A DNA stretch of 64,000 nt from Echinicola salinicaeni. GTDB lineage: Bacteria > Bacteroidota > Bacteroidia > Cytophagales > Cyclobacteriaceae. Location: contig NZ_JACODZ010000007.1 in the NCBI RefSeq assembly GCF_014280965.1, forward strand, positions 62,001-126,000. The letters are read 5' to 3'. The notes under the pieces are model-generated. The model ran no database searches. It saw nothing but the letters and a program-made list of their open reading frames with translations, and was not told the DNA's origin. Each line of letters opens with the position of its first letter. The first letter of the stretch is position 1. Shown piece after piece: positions 19,159 through 26,771 of the stretch. Both the position numbers and the translations under genes were made by a program.

Positions 19159-19677
19159 ATGGAAATCTCCAACAATAAAGTAGTAGGGCTAACATACGAA
19201 CTAAAAGTAAGCAAAGCTGATGAGGAATCAGCTCCTTTCAGCGTCGAGGTGAGGGACCAAGAAGACCCTTTCTATTTCATATTTGGAAATAGTGGTTTGC
19301 CGGAAAAATTTGAATCATACCTTGTTGACAAAAATGAAGGAGATCACTTTAATTTTGTCCTCGAGGTAAATGAAGCTTATGGTGAAGCTGATGATGAATT
19401 GATCGTGGATATTGCCAAAGCCCAATTGACAGAAGAAAGAGGCTTTAAGCCGGAAATGCTCCAGGAAGGCAACTTCCTACCACTTATAGATGAAGAGGGA
19501 TACCCCATGCAGGCAAAGGTACTTAAAGACCTTGGAGAAGATTTATTATTAGACTTTAACCATCCTTTGGTGGACTTTAAACTACACTTTGATGGTGAGG
19601 TGATGGAAGTAAGAGAAGCTTCACCTGAGGAACTTGCTCATGGACATGTCCATGGAGAACACGGTCACCAGCATTGA
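19159..19677 (+). CDS. FKBP-type prolyl isomerase, SlyD-like, with His-rich tail
   Basis: The protein has 172 residues. The N-terminal part is a split FKBP fold with the SlyD-type inserted flap, containing FYFIFGNSGLPEKFE and FNFVLEVNEAYGEADDELI. The end of the domain is HPLVDFKLHFDGEVMEV, similar to the NHPLAG-L-F motif of SlyD (NHPLVD here). The tail HGHVHGEHGHQH contains seven His and should bind nickel or other metal ions. SlyD-type proteins combine prolyl isomerase, chaperone and metal-storage roles in the cytoplasm. It is flanked by terminators on both sides and so is a single-gene unit. Confidence 0.9.
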   Translation: MEISNNKVVGLTYELKVSKADEESAPFSVEVRDQEDPFYFIFGNSGLPEKFESYLVDKNEGDHFNFVLEVNEAYGEADDELIVDIAKAQLTEERGFKPEMLQEGNFLPLIDEEGYPMQAKVLKDLGEDLLLDFNHPLVDFKLHFDGEVMEVREASPEELAHGHVHGEHGHQH

Positions 19678-19703
19678 ATTTGACTTTATATCAGACGATA
19701 GAA

Positions 19704-19745
19704 AAAAGCTGGTCAAGATTTTTATCTTGACCAGCTTTTTTTTTA
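19704..19745. terminator. Bidirectional terminator between the SlyD-like gene and the ABC ATPase gene
   Basis: A long stem, AAGCTGGTCAAGAT at 19706-19719 with ATCTTGACCAGCTT at 19724-19737 and a 4-nt loop, has A runs on the left and T runs on the right, so it can serve both convergent genes. Confidence 0.9.
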
Positions 19746-19751
19746 CACTCA

Positions 19752-20714
19752 TCATTTATCAAAGCGGATCAGCTTCAATGGATCATAGTCTAATATGATA
19801 TCATCTCCTACTTGGAATTTCCTCGCAGTATCCTCTACTTTCCATTTCAGATTTCCTTCTTCTAGCTCCACTGTCAACAAATTATAATGAATCAGGTACT
19901 GCTGTTTTTCCACTCTCGCCTTCAACCCGTCCCTTTCATTAATAGTTAAATCTGATGGACGGACATAAGTTTTTTCTTCTCCCGGAATTTCATTAAGGTT
20001 ACCAAAAAGCTTGGCCACGTACTCATTGACAGGATTTCTAAAAATATCCCTGACATTCCCCTGCTGACTAAGCTTTCCCTTCTGAATAATCATCAACTCC
20101 TCACTCATCAATAAAGCATCATCTACATCATGGGTCACGAAGATAACCGTCACATCCAATTCTTCAAAAATCAGCTTCAACTCTTCTATCAGTTCACGCT
20201 TCTGAATTGCATCAAGGCTACTGAATGGTTCATCCAAAAGGAGTACCTCTGGTTCAATACTAAGCGCCCTACCGATCGCAACTTTTTGCTGCTGCCCACC
20301 TGAAAGTTGTCTTGGCTTTTTATCCCTATGCGCTTGCAGGGAAAGTAAATCAAGTAGTTGCTCTACCCTTTCCCTTTGATAATCCTTATTATATAATAAT
20401 AAAGGCCTCGCTATATTTTCCTCCACAGAGGAATTTGGATACAATTTATACTCCTGATGAATCAGCTGAATCTCATCATAACCGGGAACCAACTTTTCTT
20501 TGGGATTCAATATCTTCTGGTCACCCAAATGAACCACTCCGGAATTTTGAACTTCTAAACCTGCAATAATCCTCAATAAGGAGCTTTTCCCAGAACCACT
20601 TTCACCAACCATAGAAACAACCCCGCCTTTATGAACTTGCAAACTAAACTCTTGAAGGGCAATATTCTCCTCATCATACTGTTTGCTGACTTGACTGACC
20701 TTAAGAAAACTCAT
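19752..20714 (-). CDS. ABC transporter ATP-binding protein without a nearby permease
   Basis: The protein has 320 residues. Walker A is GESGSGKSS (37-45), the signature LSGGQQQKVAIGRAL (137-151), Walker B LLLDEPFSSLD (158-168) and the switch His is in FVTHDVDDALL. The C-terminal ~80 residues (YVRPSDLTINERDGL to the end) look like a small beta domain of the TOBE kind found in ATPases of the polyamine/iron/molybdate import class. No membrane subunit or binding protein is adjacent, so the substrate is unknown. Its start overlaps the YjbR gene stop by 4 bp. It is the last gene of the run starting with the SDR gene. Confidence 0.9.
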   Translation of the reverse strand: MSFLKVSQVSKQYDEENIALQEFSLQVHKGGVVSMVGESGSGKSSLLRIIAGLEVQNSGVVHLGDQKILNPKEKLVPGYDEIQLIHQEYKLYPNSSVEENIARPLLLYNKDYQRERVEQLLDLLSLQAHRDKKPRQLSGGQQQKVAIGRALSIEPEVLLLDEPFSSLDAIQKRELIEELKLIFEELDVTVIFVTHDVDDALLMSEELMIIQKGKLSQQGNVRDIFRNPVNEYVAKLFGNLNEIPGEEKTYVRPSDLTINERDGLKARVEKQQYLIHYNLLTVELEEGNLKWKVEDTARKFQVGDDIILDYDPLKLIRFDK

Positions 20715-21061
20715 GAGGAAATTTCGTTTTGAAGCTTTTTGGGAAGCCCCTTAAATATCAAATTATACGAATGGTCTACCAATTCTAAAATCAGTCGATC
20801 CGGCACATCCCCCTTACTGGACACGGTATTCCAATGCTTTTTATTCATATGATAACCTGGGATAATACCACTATAGTGTTCCCTTAACTCAACCGCTCGC
20901 TCTGGATCACATTTTAGGTTCACACTTTCAAAAAGTGCTATATCAGTGATGGCAAAAATCTTCCCTCCCACTTTAAAACAAAGCGTTTCAGGACCGAAAG
21001 GAGTATCTTCAGTTACTCCTGATTTTGCCAAACAATAATCTCTAAAAAAAACTATGTCCAT
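20711..21061 (-). CDS. MmcQ/YjbR-family protein
   Basis: The protein has 116 residues with the family pattern: an N-terminal FFRDYCLAKSGVTEDTPFG, the strand pair LCFKVGGKIFAITDI, NLKCDPERAVELREHY and the C-terminal GYHMNKKHWNTV followed by a helix. YjbR-like proteins have a double-wing fold. They are often annotated DNA-binding, but their function is not established. It starts 18 bp after the small membrane-protein gene and overlaps the ABC ATPase gene by 4 bp. Confidence 0.9.
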   Translation of the reverse strand: MDIVFFRDYCLAKSGVTEDTPFGPETLCFKVGGKIFAITDIALFESVNLKCDPERAVELREHYSGIIPGYHMNKKHWNTVSSKGDVPDRLILELVDHSYNLIFKGLPKKLQNEISS

Positions 21062-21079
21062 AAGCCGCGGTAATGGAAC

Positions 21080-21271
21080 TTACATAAACCTTTTAACAAT
21101 CCAGAAGATCAATGCTGCCAAAAATATCAAAATGGAGATTCTATTAATCCCATGCATCATGCGCAGGTTCAAATTACTCTTTTGATTAGGATCGGTTTTC
21201 TTGAAAACCCTTATGAAGTAGTTCCCTACTTCTCCTAATTGAAAAAACTCTTTTATTTTATTATCAGCCAT
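21080..21271 (-). CDS. Small single-span membrane protein (DUF6728-like)
   Basis: The protein has 63 residues: a charged N-terminal half (KIKEFFQLGEVGNYFIRVFKK), a conserved-looking NLRMMHGINRISI and one membrane helix at the C-terminal end (ISILIFLAALIFWIVKRFM). It resembles a short family I know from Cytophagales as DUF6728, quoted from memory. It lies 45 bp after ispG and 18 bp before yjbR on the same strand. Function unknown. Confidence 0.75.
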   Translation of the reverse strand: MADNKIKEFFQLGEVGNYFIRVFKKTDPNQKSNLNLRMMHGINRISILIFLAALIFWIVKRFM

Positions 21272-21316
21272 GCTTTTTGATCTTTTTGCTTAAATCTAAA
21301 CTCCTCTTTCTAACAA

Positions 21317-23305
21317 TCACTCAACCCCTTCTGGTTCAACCCACTGCCCATCTTCTCTGATAATATTGATGAGTTCATCAACGGCATTCTCAGAAGGCAC
21401 TGATCTCTTTACCACTTCTTTTCCCTTATAAAGGGTTATTTTACCTTTTCCAGACCCTACATAACCATAGTCAGCATCAGCCATTTCACCCGGGCCATTC
21501 ACAATACATCCCATAATGCCAATTTTAACCCCCTTAAGGTGGTCTGTGCGTTTTCTGATCATGGCCGTAGTTTCCTGAAGATCAAAAAGCGTCCTTCCAC
21601 AAGAAGGACAAGAAATATATTCCGTCTTGGACATTCTGGTCCTGGCTGCCTGAAGCACTCCAAAACTTACAGAATTATGAAGTTTTACGGTATCCAATAA
21701 ATCCTCTCGGACATCCTGCTTCTTCTCTCCCAAACCAAGCATCACACCATCCCCAAGCCCATCGATCAATAGGCCTCCCACATCAGTAGCTGCATAAAGC
21801 ATGGTTTGATCAGCGTCTTGTTCTTGATAGTCAACAGCTGTAACCACAGGTAAAGCTATCCCTGAATTGATCAAAGCAATATAAGCTCTTCTCAATGCAG
21901 GCATATTATGTTGATTATCACTATGAAGAACAATCACCACATCCCTACGACCATCCAAAGCCAAAACCGCTTTCGCGACCTCAATATCTTTTAACATAAG
22001 GAAGTTCAATTCCTGATGGTATGCAGACGCATCCACAAATTCCGATAGGGTATAGGATGGGAACTTATTTTCATGGTCATCAAGCCCTTCCCACACAGTC
22101 CAATCTACAATTTCTTTTAGCCCATTGGGCAGCATAAAAGAAACAGGATGACTCCCTGAATAGACAAAATCACAGCCCACATCATTCATCTTCCATTTAT
22201 CCAGCTCAGGCAAATAAAAATGTCCAAGCATTTTCATTTCCTTTCTGGTAATATGGTCCACCTTTGAAATATCCGTAATTACCCTAGGAACATTTTGGCC
22301 ACCAAAATTAAATACCTCCAGACTATTTCTTTTTTCATATTCAAATGGGTCTAACGGGTATTTATCTATGGCCTTTATGGCGTCATGTCCTGAACGTTTA
22401 GTATATCTATCAATCAAAGCCCTCGCCACTGGTGCTTCAAATTCGGGATCTTCAGTCAAGGAAACCCTCACAGTATCTCCTAAACCATCTTCCAAAAGAG
22501 TCCCAATCCCAACAGCAGATTTAACCCTACCATCTTCTCCATCTCCTGCCTCGGTTACCCCCAAATGCAAAGGATAGGGCTTAAAGCCTCCTTCATCTAG
22601 TTTTGCCACCAATAGCCGGTAGGCCTGAACCATCACCTGCGTATTGGAAGATTTCATGGAAATGACTATCTCATGGTAATTTTCCTCCTCACAAATTCTA
22701 AGAAACTCTAAAGCAGATTCCACCATACCTAGAGGTGTATCTCCATATCGACTCATGATCCGGTCTGAAAGTGACCCATGGTTCGTACCAATCCGCATCG
22801 CTGTACCGTGCTCTTTACATATCTTTACCAGCGGCAAAAACCGCTCACGAATACGGTCAAGTTCCTCTTGATAGCTTTCGTCTGTATACTCAATTACCTC
22901 AAATTTCTTTTTATCGGCATAGTTACCCGGATTGATCCGAACTTTTTCAACTATCCTTGCGGCTACCTCTGCTGCATTAGGCGTGAAATGAATATCAGCT
23001 ACCAAAGGAACATAATAACCTCTTTGAGCCAATCCTTCTTTGATATATTTAAGATTCTCAGCTTCCTTAATGCTTGGGGCGGTGATACGAATCAGCTCAC
23101 ACCCACTTTTGATCATCCGGATACACTCCTCTATAGAGCCTTCTGTATCCATAGTATCTTTGGTGGTCATGGACTGCACCACAATTGGATTATCACCACC
23201 TACCCATACATCACCGATTTTGACCGGAATGGTCTTCCTTCTGGAATACTGGGTTAGGCTGTTACAATAATTGATATTTGCTAAGGTTTCTTTGACTTCC
23301 ATCAT
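21317..23305 (-). CDS. ispG: 4-hydroxy-3-methylbut-2-en-1-yl diphosphate synthase, long form
   Basis: This is the next-to-last step of the non-mevalonate isoprenoid pathway (MEcPP to HMBPP), a [4Fe-4S] enzyme. It has 662 residues against about 370 in E. coli. The N-terminal TIM barrel (VVQSMTTKDTMDT, VADIHFTPNAAEVAA, RIGTNHGSLSDRI) is separated from the C-terminal iron-sulfur domain by a large insert. This is the known long form of plants, Chlamydiae and Bacteroidota. The cluster ligands are Cys566 and Cys569 (CPSCGRTLFDLQ) and Cys600 (GCIVNGPGE), with the adjacent conserved Glu. It starts 9 bp after the SDR gene, and the second ATG at 23302 is equally possible. Confidence 0.97.
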   Translation of the reverse strand: MMEVKETLANINYCNSLTQYSRRKTIPVKIGDVWVGGDNPIVVQSMTTKDTMDTEGSIEECIRMIKSGCELIRITAPSIKEAENLKYIKEGLAQRGYYVPLVADIHFTPNAAEVAARIVEKVRINPGNYADKKKFEVIEYTDESYQEELDRIRERFLPLVKICKEHGTAMRIGTNHGSLSDRIMSRYGDTPLGMVESALEFLRICEEENYHEIVISMKSSNTQVMVQAYRLLVAKLDEGGFKPYPLHLGVTEAGDGEDGRVKSAVGIGTLLEDGLGDTVRVSLTEDPEFEAPVARALIDRYTKRSGHDAIKAIDKYPLDPFEYEKRNSLEVFNFGGQNVPRVITDISKVDHITRKEMKMLGHFYLPELDKWKMNDVGCDFVYSGSHPVSFMLPNGLKEIVDWTVWEGLDDHENKFPSYTLSEFVDASAYHQELNFLMLKDIEVAKAVLALDGRRDVVIVLHSDNQHNMPALRRAYIALINSGIALPVVTAVDYQEQDADQTMLYAATDVGGLLIDGLGDGVMLGLGEKKQDVREDLLDTVKLHNSVSFGVLQAARTRMSKTEYISCPSCGRTLFDLQETTAMIRKRTDHLKGVKIGIMGCIVNGPGEMADADYGYVGSGKGKITLYKGKEVVKRSVPSENAVDELINIIREDGQWVEPEGVE

Positions 23306-23314
23306 TTCCTATAT

Positions 23315-24019
23315 TTACAGATCCCCAAGTTGAGGTCTGATCACTATCTCTTCAACAACAGATTGGGGCGAAAGGTTATACGCCGACCAAACTGACTCGG
23401 CCACATCACTGGCTTTCATAAATCTTTCTTCAGGAATATCCACTCCCTCCCAACTGGCAGTAAAGGTGGCTCCTGGCATTACCGATGTCACCTTGATCCC
23501 ATGGGGAAGTAACTCCTGTCGCAGGCACTTGGTCATCCCAAGCATGGCCCATTTAGATATGGCATAACTCCCTCCATTGGCATAGGCTGTCAATCCAGCA
23601 ATGGACCCCATAGAGAAAATATGACCCAATTTTCTTTCTATCATAGCACCAGTGAATTCCCTGACTAGGTAATAGGCGCTATACAAATTGGTCTGCATCA
23701 TCAATTCAAAATTACCATCAGGTTCATCATGGATGGCCCCGGGCAAAAACACCCCTGTATTATTGATCAATACCTCTGGAATAAACTTTTCCTTCACTGC
23801 AGCGGCCAATGATAAGACCTCCCCTTTAATGGAAAGATCTGCTTGCTTAGTATACAGGTTAATATCTGGGAATTCCTGTTTAATCTCCTCTTGCAGCTGA
23901 TCGAGATCCTTTTGGTGTCTGGAACAGGTAAAAATATCAAAACCTTCTCGGGCAAATCGTTTAATAATCTCTCTGCCAATACCTTTGGTTCCTCCTGTCA
24001 CTAAAATGCTTTGGGGCAT
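23315..24019 (-). CDS. Short-chain dehydrogenase/reductase, sepiapterin-reductase-like
   Basis: The protein has 234 residues, a classical SDR. The NADP(H)-binding TGGTKGIG is at 8-15 with CSRH after strand 2 (Arg suggests NADPH). INNTG is at 85-89 and the catalytic Ser139, Tyr152 and Lys156 lie in SMGSIAGLTAYANGGSYAISK. The C-terminal end VVEEIVIRPQLGDL closely resembles the end I remember for the Chlorobium sepiapterin reductase (VVEEIILRPTSGDI). With folE and an animal-type PTPS elsewhere in the window, a role in biopterin synthesis is possible, but SDR specificity is hard to call. It is the first gene of the unit with ispG. Confidence 0.85.
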   Translation of the reverse strand: MPQSILVTGGTKGIGREIIKRFAREGFDIFTCSRHQKDLDQLQEEIKQEFPDINLYTKQADLSIKGEVLSLAAAVKEKFIPEVLINNTGVFLPGAIHDEPDGNFELMMQTNLYSAYYLVREFTGAMIERKLGHIFSMGSIAGLTAYANGGSYAISKWAMLGMTKCLRQELLPHGIKVTSVMPGATFTASWEGVDIPEERFMKASDVAESVWSAYNLSPQSVVEEIVIRPQLGDL

Positions 24020-24322
24020 AATATGGTACTTTTTAATTTAATTGATTTTTCAATAGTTAGTATAACAACTATTCATCGTTCACAAAGTTACATTTTTTTA
24101 AAAGAATCTCATGGTGTTTTTTGCAGGGTTTATCTCAGGTATCTTTGTAAAACGGCCACCATTGAAATAACCTGATCACGTACTACAAACAAACCGGCCT
24201 TACCTAAGCTCATATAACCAAATAAGAGACCAGTGACTCCCCTTACATAATTATTCCGCTCCATTCAATTGTCTGCTTTATTTTTCGTAAATTATTATCA
24301 CACATTACTTTAATCGATAACC
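24020..24322. other. Divergent intergenic region between SDR and cupin genes
   Basis: About 300 bp carrying promoters in both directions. On the minus strand there is a -7 candidate at 24083-24090. On the plus strand TATCTTTG at 24140-24147 lies behind a TTTTTTG run with a spacer of about 16 bp, shorter than the usual 19. It would leave a leader of about 170 nt before the cupin ATG. I see nothing else. Confidence 0.45.
24083..24090 (-). promoter_or_regulatory. Candidate -7 element for the SDR-ispG unit
   Basis: TAACTTTG on the minus strand matches TAnnTTTG and would give a leader of about 58 nt. No TTTG is found at the standard upstream distance. Confidence 0.4.
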
Positions 24323-24622
24323 ATGATAATACCTTCTATTAAAGCCAAACTAGAAAGTAGCAGCCACCCCATTGCACAGGCGCTTCACCAAAACACTTCA
24401 TTCAGGGTATTGGCCATTGCCTTTAAAAAAGGAATGGTCCTCAAAGCCCATAAAACACATAAGGCTTCCAAGCTCTTTGTATTAGAAGGAGCAGTTAATT
24501 ATATAGAAAATAACAAAACAATCGCTCTTAAACAATATGAAGAAACGGATATCCCAGTTGAAATCATCCATTCTGTGGAAGCACTAGAGGACAGCTTATG
24601 CCTGCTTACCCAGGGAGATTAG
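24323..24622 (+). CDS. Small cupin-fold protein
   Basis: The protein has 99 residues forming one cupin barrel: VLAIAFKKGMVLKAHKTHKASKLFVLEGAVNYI contains the first cupin motif (His-x-Thr-His, then Glu-Gly), and the second is TDIPVEIIHSVEALEDSLCLL. The His residues in the first motif and His at IIHS could bind a metal. Similar small proteins are found in many bacteria without known function. It is a single-gene unit between the divergent promoter region and a strong hairpin. Confidence 0.75.
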   Translation: MIIPSIKAKLESSSHPIAQALHQNTSFRVLAIAFKKGMVLKAHKTHKASKLFVLEGAVNYIENNKTIALKQYEETDIPVEIIHSVEALEDSLCLLTQGD

Positions 24623-24632
24623 GTATTTAATC

Positions 24633-24669
24633 AAAAGAGGTCCTTTGATTAAATCAAAGGACCTCTTTT
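24633..24669. terminator. Bidirectional terminator between cupin and glycosidase-like lipoprotein genes
   Basis: A near-perfect palindrome of 18 bp arms, AAAAGAGGTCCTTTGATT at 24633-24650 with its complement at 24652-24669. A/T-rich ends on both strands let it serve both convergent genes. Confidence 0.85.
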
Positions 24670-24691
24670 CATGGGAAAACACCCTAGTATT

Positions 24692-25831
24692 TTACTTTTT
24701 TAGCTTGATGGCTTTTTCAAACTCAACCCAATGCTCATCAGTCATTCGACCCGGAGTAAACAAACAAACACCCCTTGCTCCACTGGCGATAGAGTTTCGA
24801 ATAGCAGCTCCCATTTCACTTGGAATCAAACCATGACCTTCTGGATCTTCAATCTCTGCTTTTTTCTCAGGATTAGGACAGATAAACAATCCGCTGTAAA
24901 CTGGAAACTTCCCCTCAACAGCATCCACTTCTTCTTTGGTAATAGATCCAATCCAATCTGTCCCTTCCAGGTAAAAATCATTATAATTCATAGGGAATAC
25001 AGCATCCAAATTCCATGTATTCCACTCCTGACGAACCATTTTCATGGCATTGGAAGGCCCTGGAAACACTGCCGCATTAATTTCCTTGCCATGTCCATGC
25101 ACCATATCAGACAATCTGTTTACAATACTGGTAATCAAATCATACCTGAATTGCTTCCACTCTTCCACTTGAGACGGATCTTCAGCAGCTTTGATATCAA
25201 TACCCGTTTTTTCTTTAAAGTCACCAGTACACTCATCACAATAACAATAGTCAAACTGAGGATATTCTCTATCCATAGTCAAACCATATTTATCCCAAAG
25301 TCCACGTGCGAGGATCACATCGGGAAAACGGATATAATCCAAATGTATCGCATCCACCTCTTTTACTTGAGCCACTTTGCTGTACATGTTTTCCAAGAAA
25401 TTATAAGTTCCTTCCTTGCTTGGACACAAGAAAGTATAGTGCGGCACATAAGCAGGCTTTTCAAGGGCTGATTCACCCAATCCATTTACCGCATACCAAT
25501 CCGCATCGATCTCATCAGTTTTGTGCTGTACCATGGTTGGAATCCAGGCATGAAAGCCTAGACCTACTTCCTTGGCAATCTTACCGACTTTTTCATAACT
25601 GGCAGGATCATGACCACCGTTATACATTAAGGCATCAATTCCATGTTCCTTAAATTCAGTAAACTTGGCTTTGATTTCTTCTTCTGGCTTATCATTATAA
25701 CCTCCCAACCACGCATGAACAGGGATTTTGGCTGGTTCAACAGCAGTCTCCTGGCGCTCACTTTTCTCCTTAGGACTGGAGCAGGCAAATCCTAAGCTAA
25801 GTGCGACAAATAACAGTAATAACTTTTTCAT
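24692..25831 (-). CDS. Lipoprotein with glycoside-hydrolase-like TIM barrel (GHL10-like)
   Basis: The protein has 379 residues, with lipoprotein signal MKKLLLLFVALSLGFAC (Cys17). The barrel contains HAWLGGYNDKPEEEI, a strand GIDALMYNGGHDP, GFHAWIPTMVQ, and IHLDYIRFPDVILARG. The latter is the hallmark of the glycosyl-hydrolase-like GHL10 group. FDYCYCDECTGDFKEKTGI follows and AVFPMNYNDFYLEG lies near the end. The acidic residues in HLDYIRFPD and the loop near FPMNYND are the likely active-site region. The substrate is probably a carbohydrate but is not known. Its location would be the periplasmic or outer face of the envelope. Confidence 0.78.
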   Translation of the reverse strand: MKKLLLLFVALSLGFACSSPKEKSERQETAVEPAKIPVHAWLGGYNDKPEEEIKAKFTEFKEHGIDALMYNGGHDPASYEKVGKIAKEVGLGFHAWIPTMVQHKTDEIDADWYAVNGLGESALEKPAYVPHYTFLCPSKEGTYNFLENMYSKVAQVKEVDAIHLDYIRFPDVILARGLWDKYGLTMDREYPQFDYCYCDECTGDFKEKTGIDIKAAEDPSQVEEWKQFRYDLITSIVNRLSDMVHGHGKEINAAVFPGPSNAMKMVRQEWNTWNLDAVFPMNYNDFYLEGTDWIGSITKEEVDAVEGKFPVYSGLFICPNPEKKAEIEDPEGHGLIPSEMGAAIRNSIASGARGVCLFTPGRMTDEHWVEFEKAIKLKK

Positions 25832-26170
25832 AGGTTCTAATTAGATATAGGGTTTTATAGACTAAATAAGATTATCATTTTTCAACTCACATCCTTGCAG
25901 GTGAAGTATTATATAAAATTAAAATATTTCATCATCAATAACCATCTTTATCTAAATTTTTCATAATTAAGCTCCACTAAAGCTGTTTCAAAAAACAGCA
26001 ACTATTTTAATAGAGGCTATGAAAGGAATACATTTCATCTCTGTAACTTTAAGGTCATAGTAAAGTTCTGCCTTATGACTCTAATAGGCCTAACTCTTCA
26101 TTTCAATTCATCTAAAAGAGGGAAACATTTAATTGCTTCTATACTTTATTCTTAAAATCTTAAAACCATC
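25832..26170. other. Divergent intergenic region between glycosidase-like and cyclophilin genes
   Basis: These 339 AT-rich bp hold the promoters of both neighbours, but no consensus pair was found. A small hairpin, GCTGTTT at 25982-25988 with AAACAGC at 25993-25999 and loop CAAA, stands in the middle. It lacks a T run on either strand and may be an operator or chance. Confidence 0.4.
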
Positions 26171-26758
26171 ATGATCAAGCAGACTTATTTATTTTCGTTA
26201 TTTTTCTCTTTTTTATGGATATATTCAGCAAGTGCCCAAACCCCAATTATTGAGTTAAAAACAACCAAAGGGAATATCACTTTTGAATTATATCCGGAGC
26301 AAGCCCCCATCACAAGTGCTAACTTTCTGAAATACATCAAAAACAATAAGTTTAAGGGAGCCAGTTTTTATAGAACCGTGCGTATGGACAACCAAGCTAA
26401 CAGCAAAGTGAAAATTGAGGTAATCCAAGGTGGTTTAGGGCTAGAAGCAGATCAATCTCCCTATAAGCCTATTGTTCATGAGACTACTAAAGAAACAGGC
26501 TTATTACATAAAAACGGCACATTATCCATGGCAAGAGCAGAACCGGGAACGGCCAGTTCTGAGTTTTTTATATGTATTGGGAGCCAGCCAGCATTGGATT
26601 TTGGCGGAAAAAGAAATCCTGATGGTCAAGGCTTTGCTGCCTTTGGCAAAGTAATAAACGGAATGAAAGTAGTGAGAAAAATCCAACAGCTAGCAGATAA
26701 CGATCAGATGCTGGTAGAAAAAGTCGAAATCTTATCCTTTAAGATTATAGAAGAATAG
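26171..26758 (+). CDS. Exported cyclophilin-type peptidyl-prolyl isomerase
   Basis: The protein has 195 residues with a signal peptide, MIKQTYLFSLFFSFLWIYSASAQ. The cyclophilin domain starts with IELKTTKGNITFELYPEQAP and SANFLKYI and includes GASFYRTVRM (catalytic Arg region), VIQGGLG, GTLSMARAEPGTASSEFFI and FGKVINGMKVVRKI. It should speed proline isomerisation in periplasmic protein folding. It ends 13 bp before the stop of the convergent outer-membrane-protein gene, with no clear terminator between. Confidence 0.93.
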   Translation: MIKQTYLFSLFFSFLWIYSASAQTPIIELKTTKGNITFELYPEQAPITSANFLKYIKNNKFKGASFYRTVRMDNQANSKVKIEVIQGGLGLEADQSPYKPIVHETTKETGLLHKNGTLSMARAEPGTASSEFFICIGSQPALDFGGKRNPDGQGFAAFGKVINGMKVVRKIQQLADNDQMLVEKVEILSFKIIEE

Positions 26759-26771
26759 CCATTTGAAAGAG

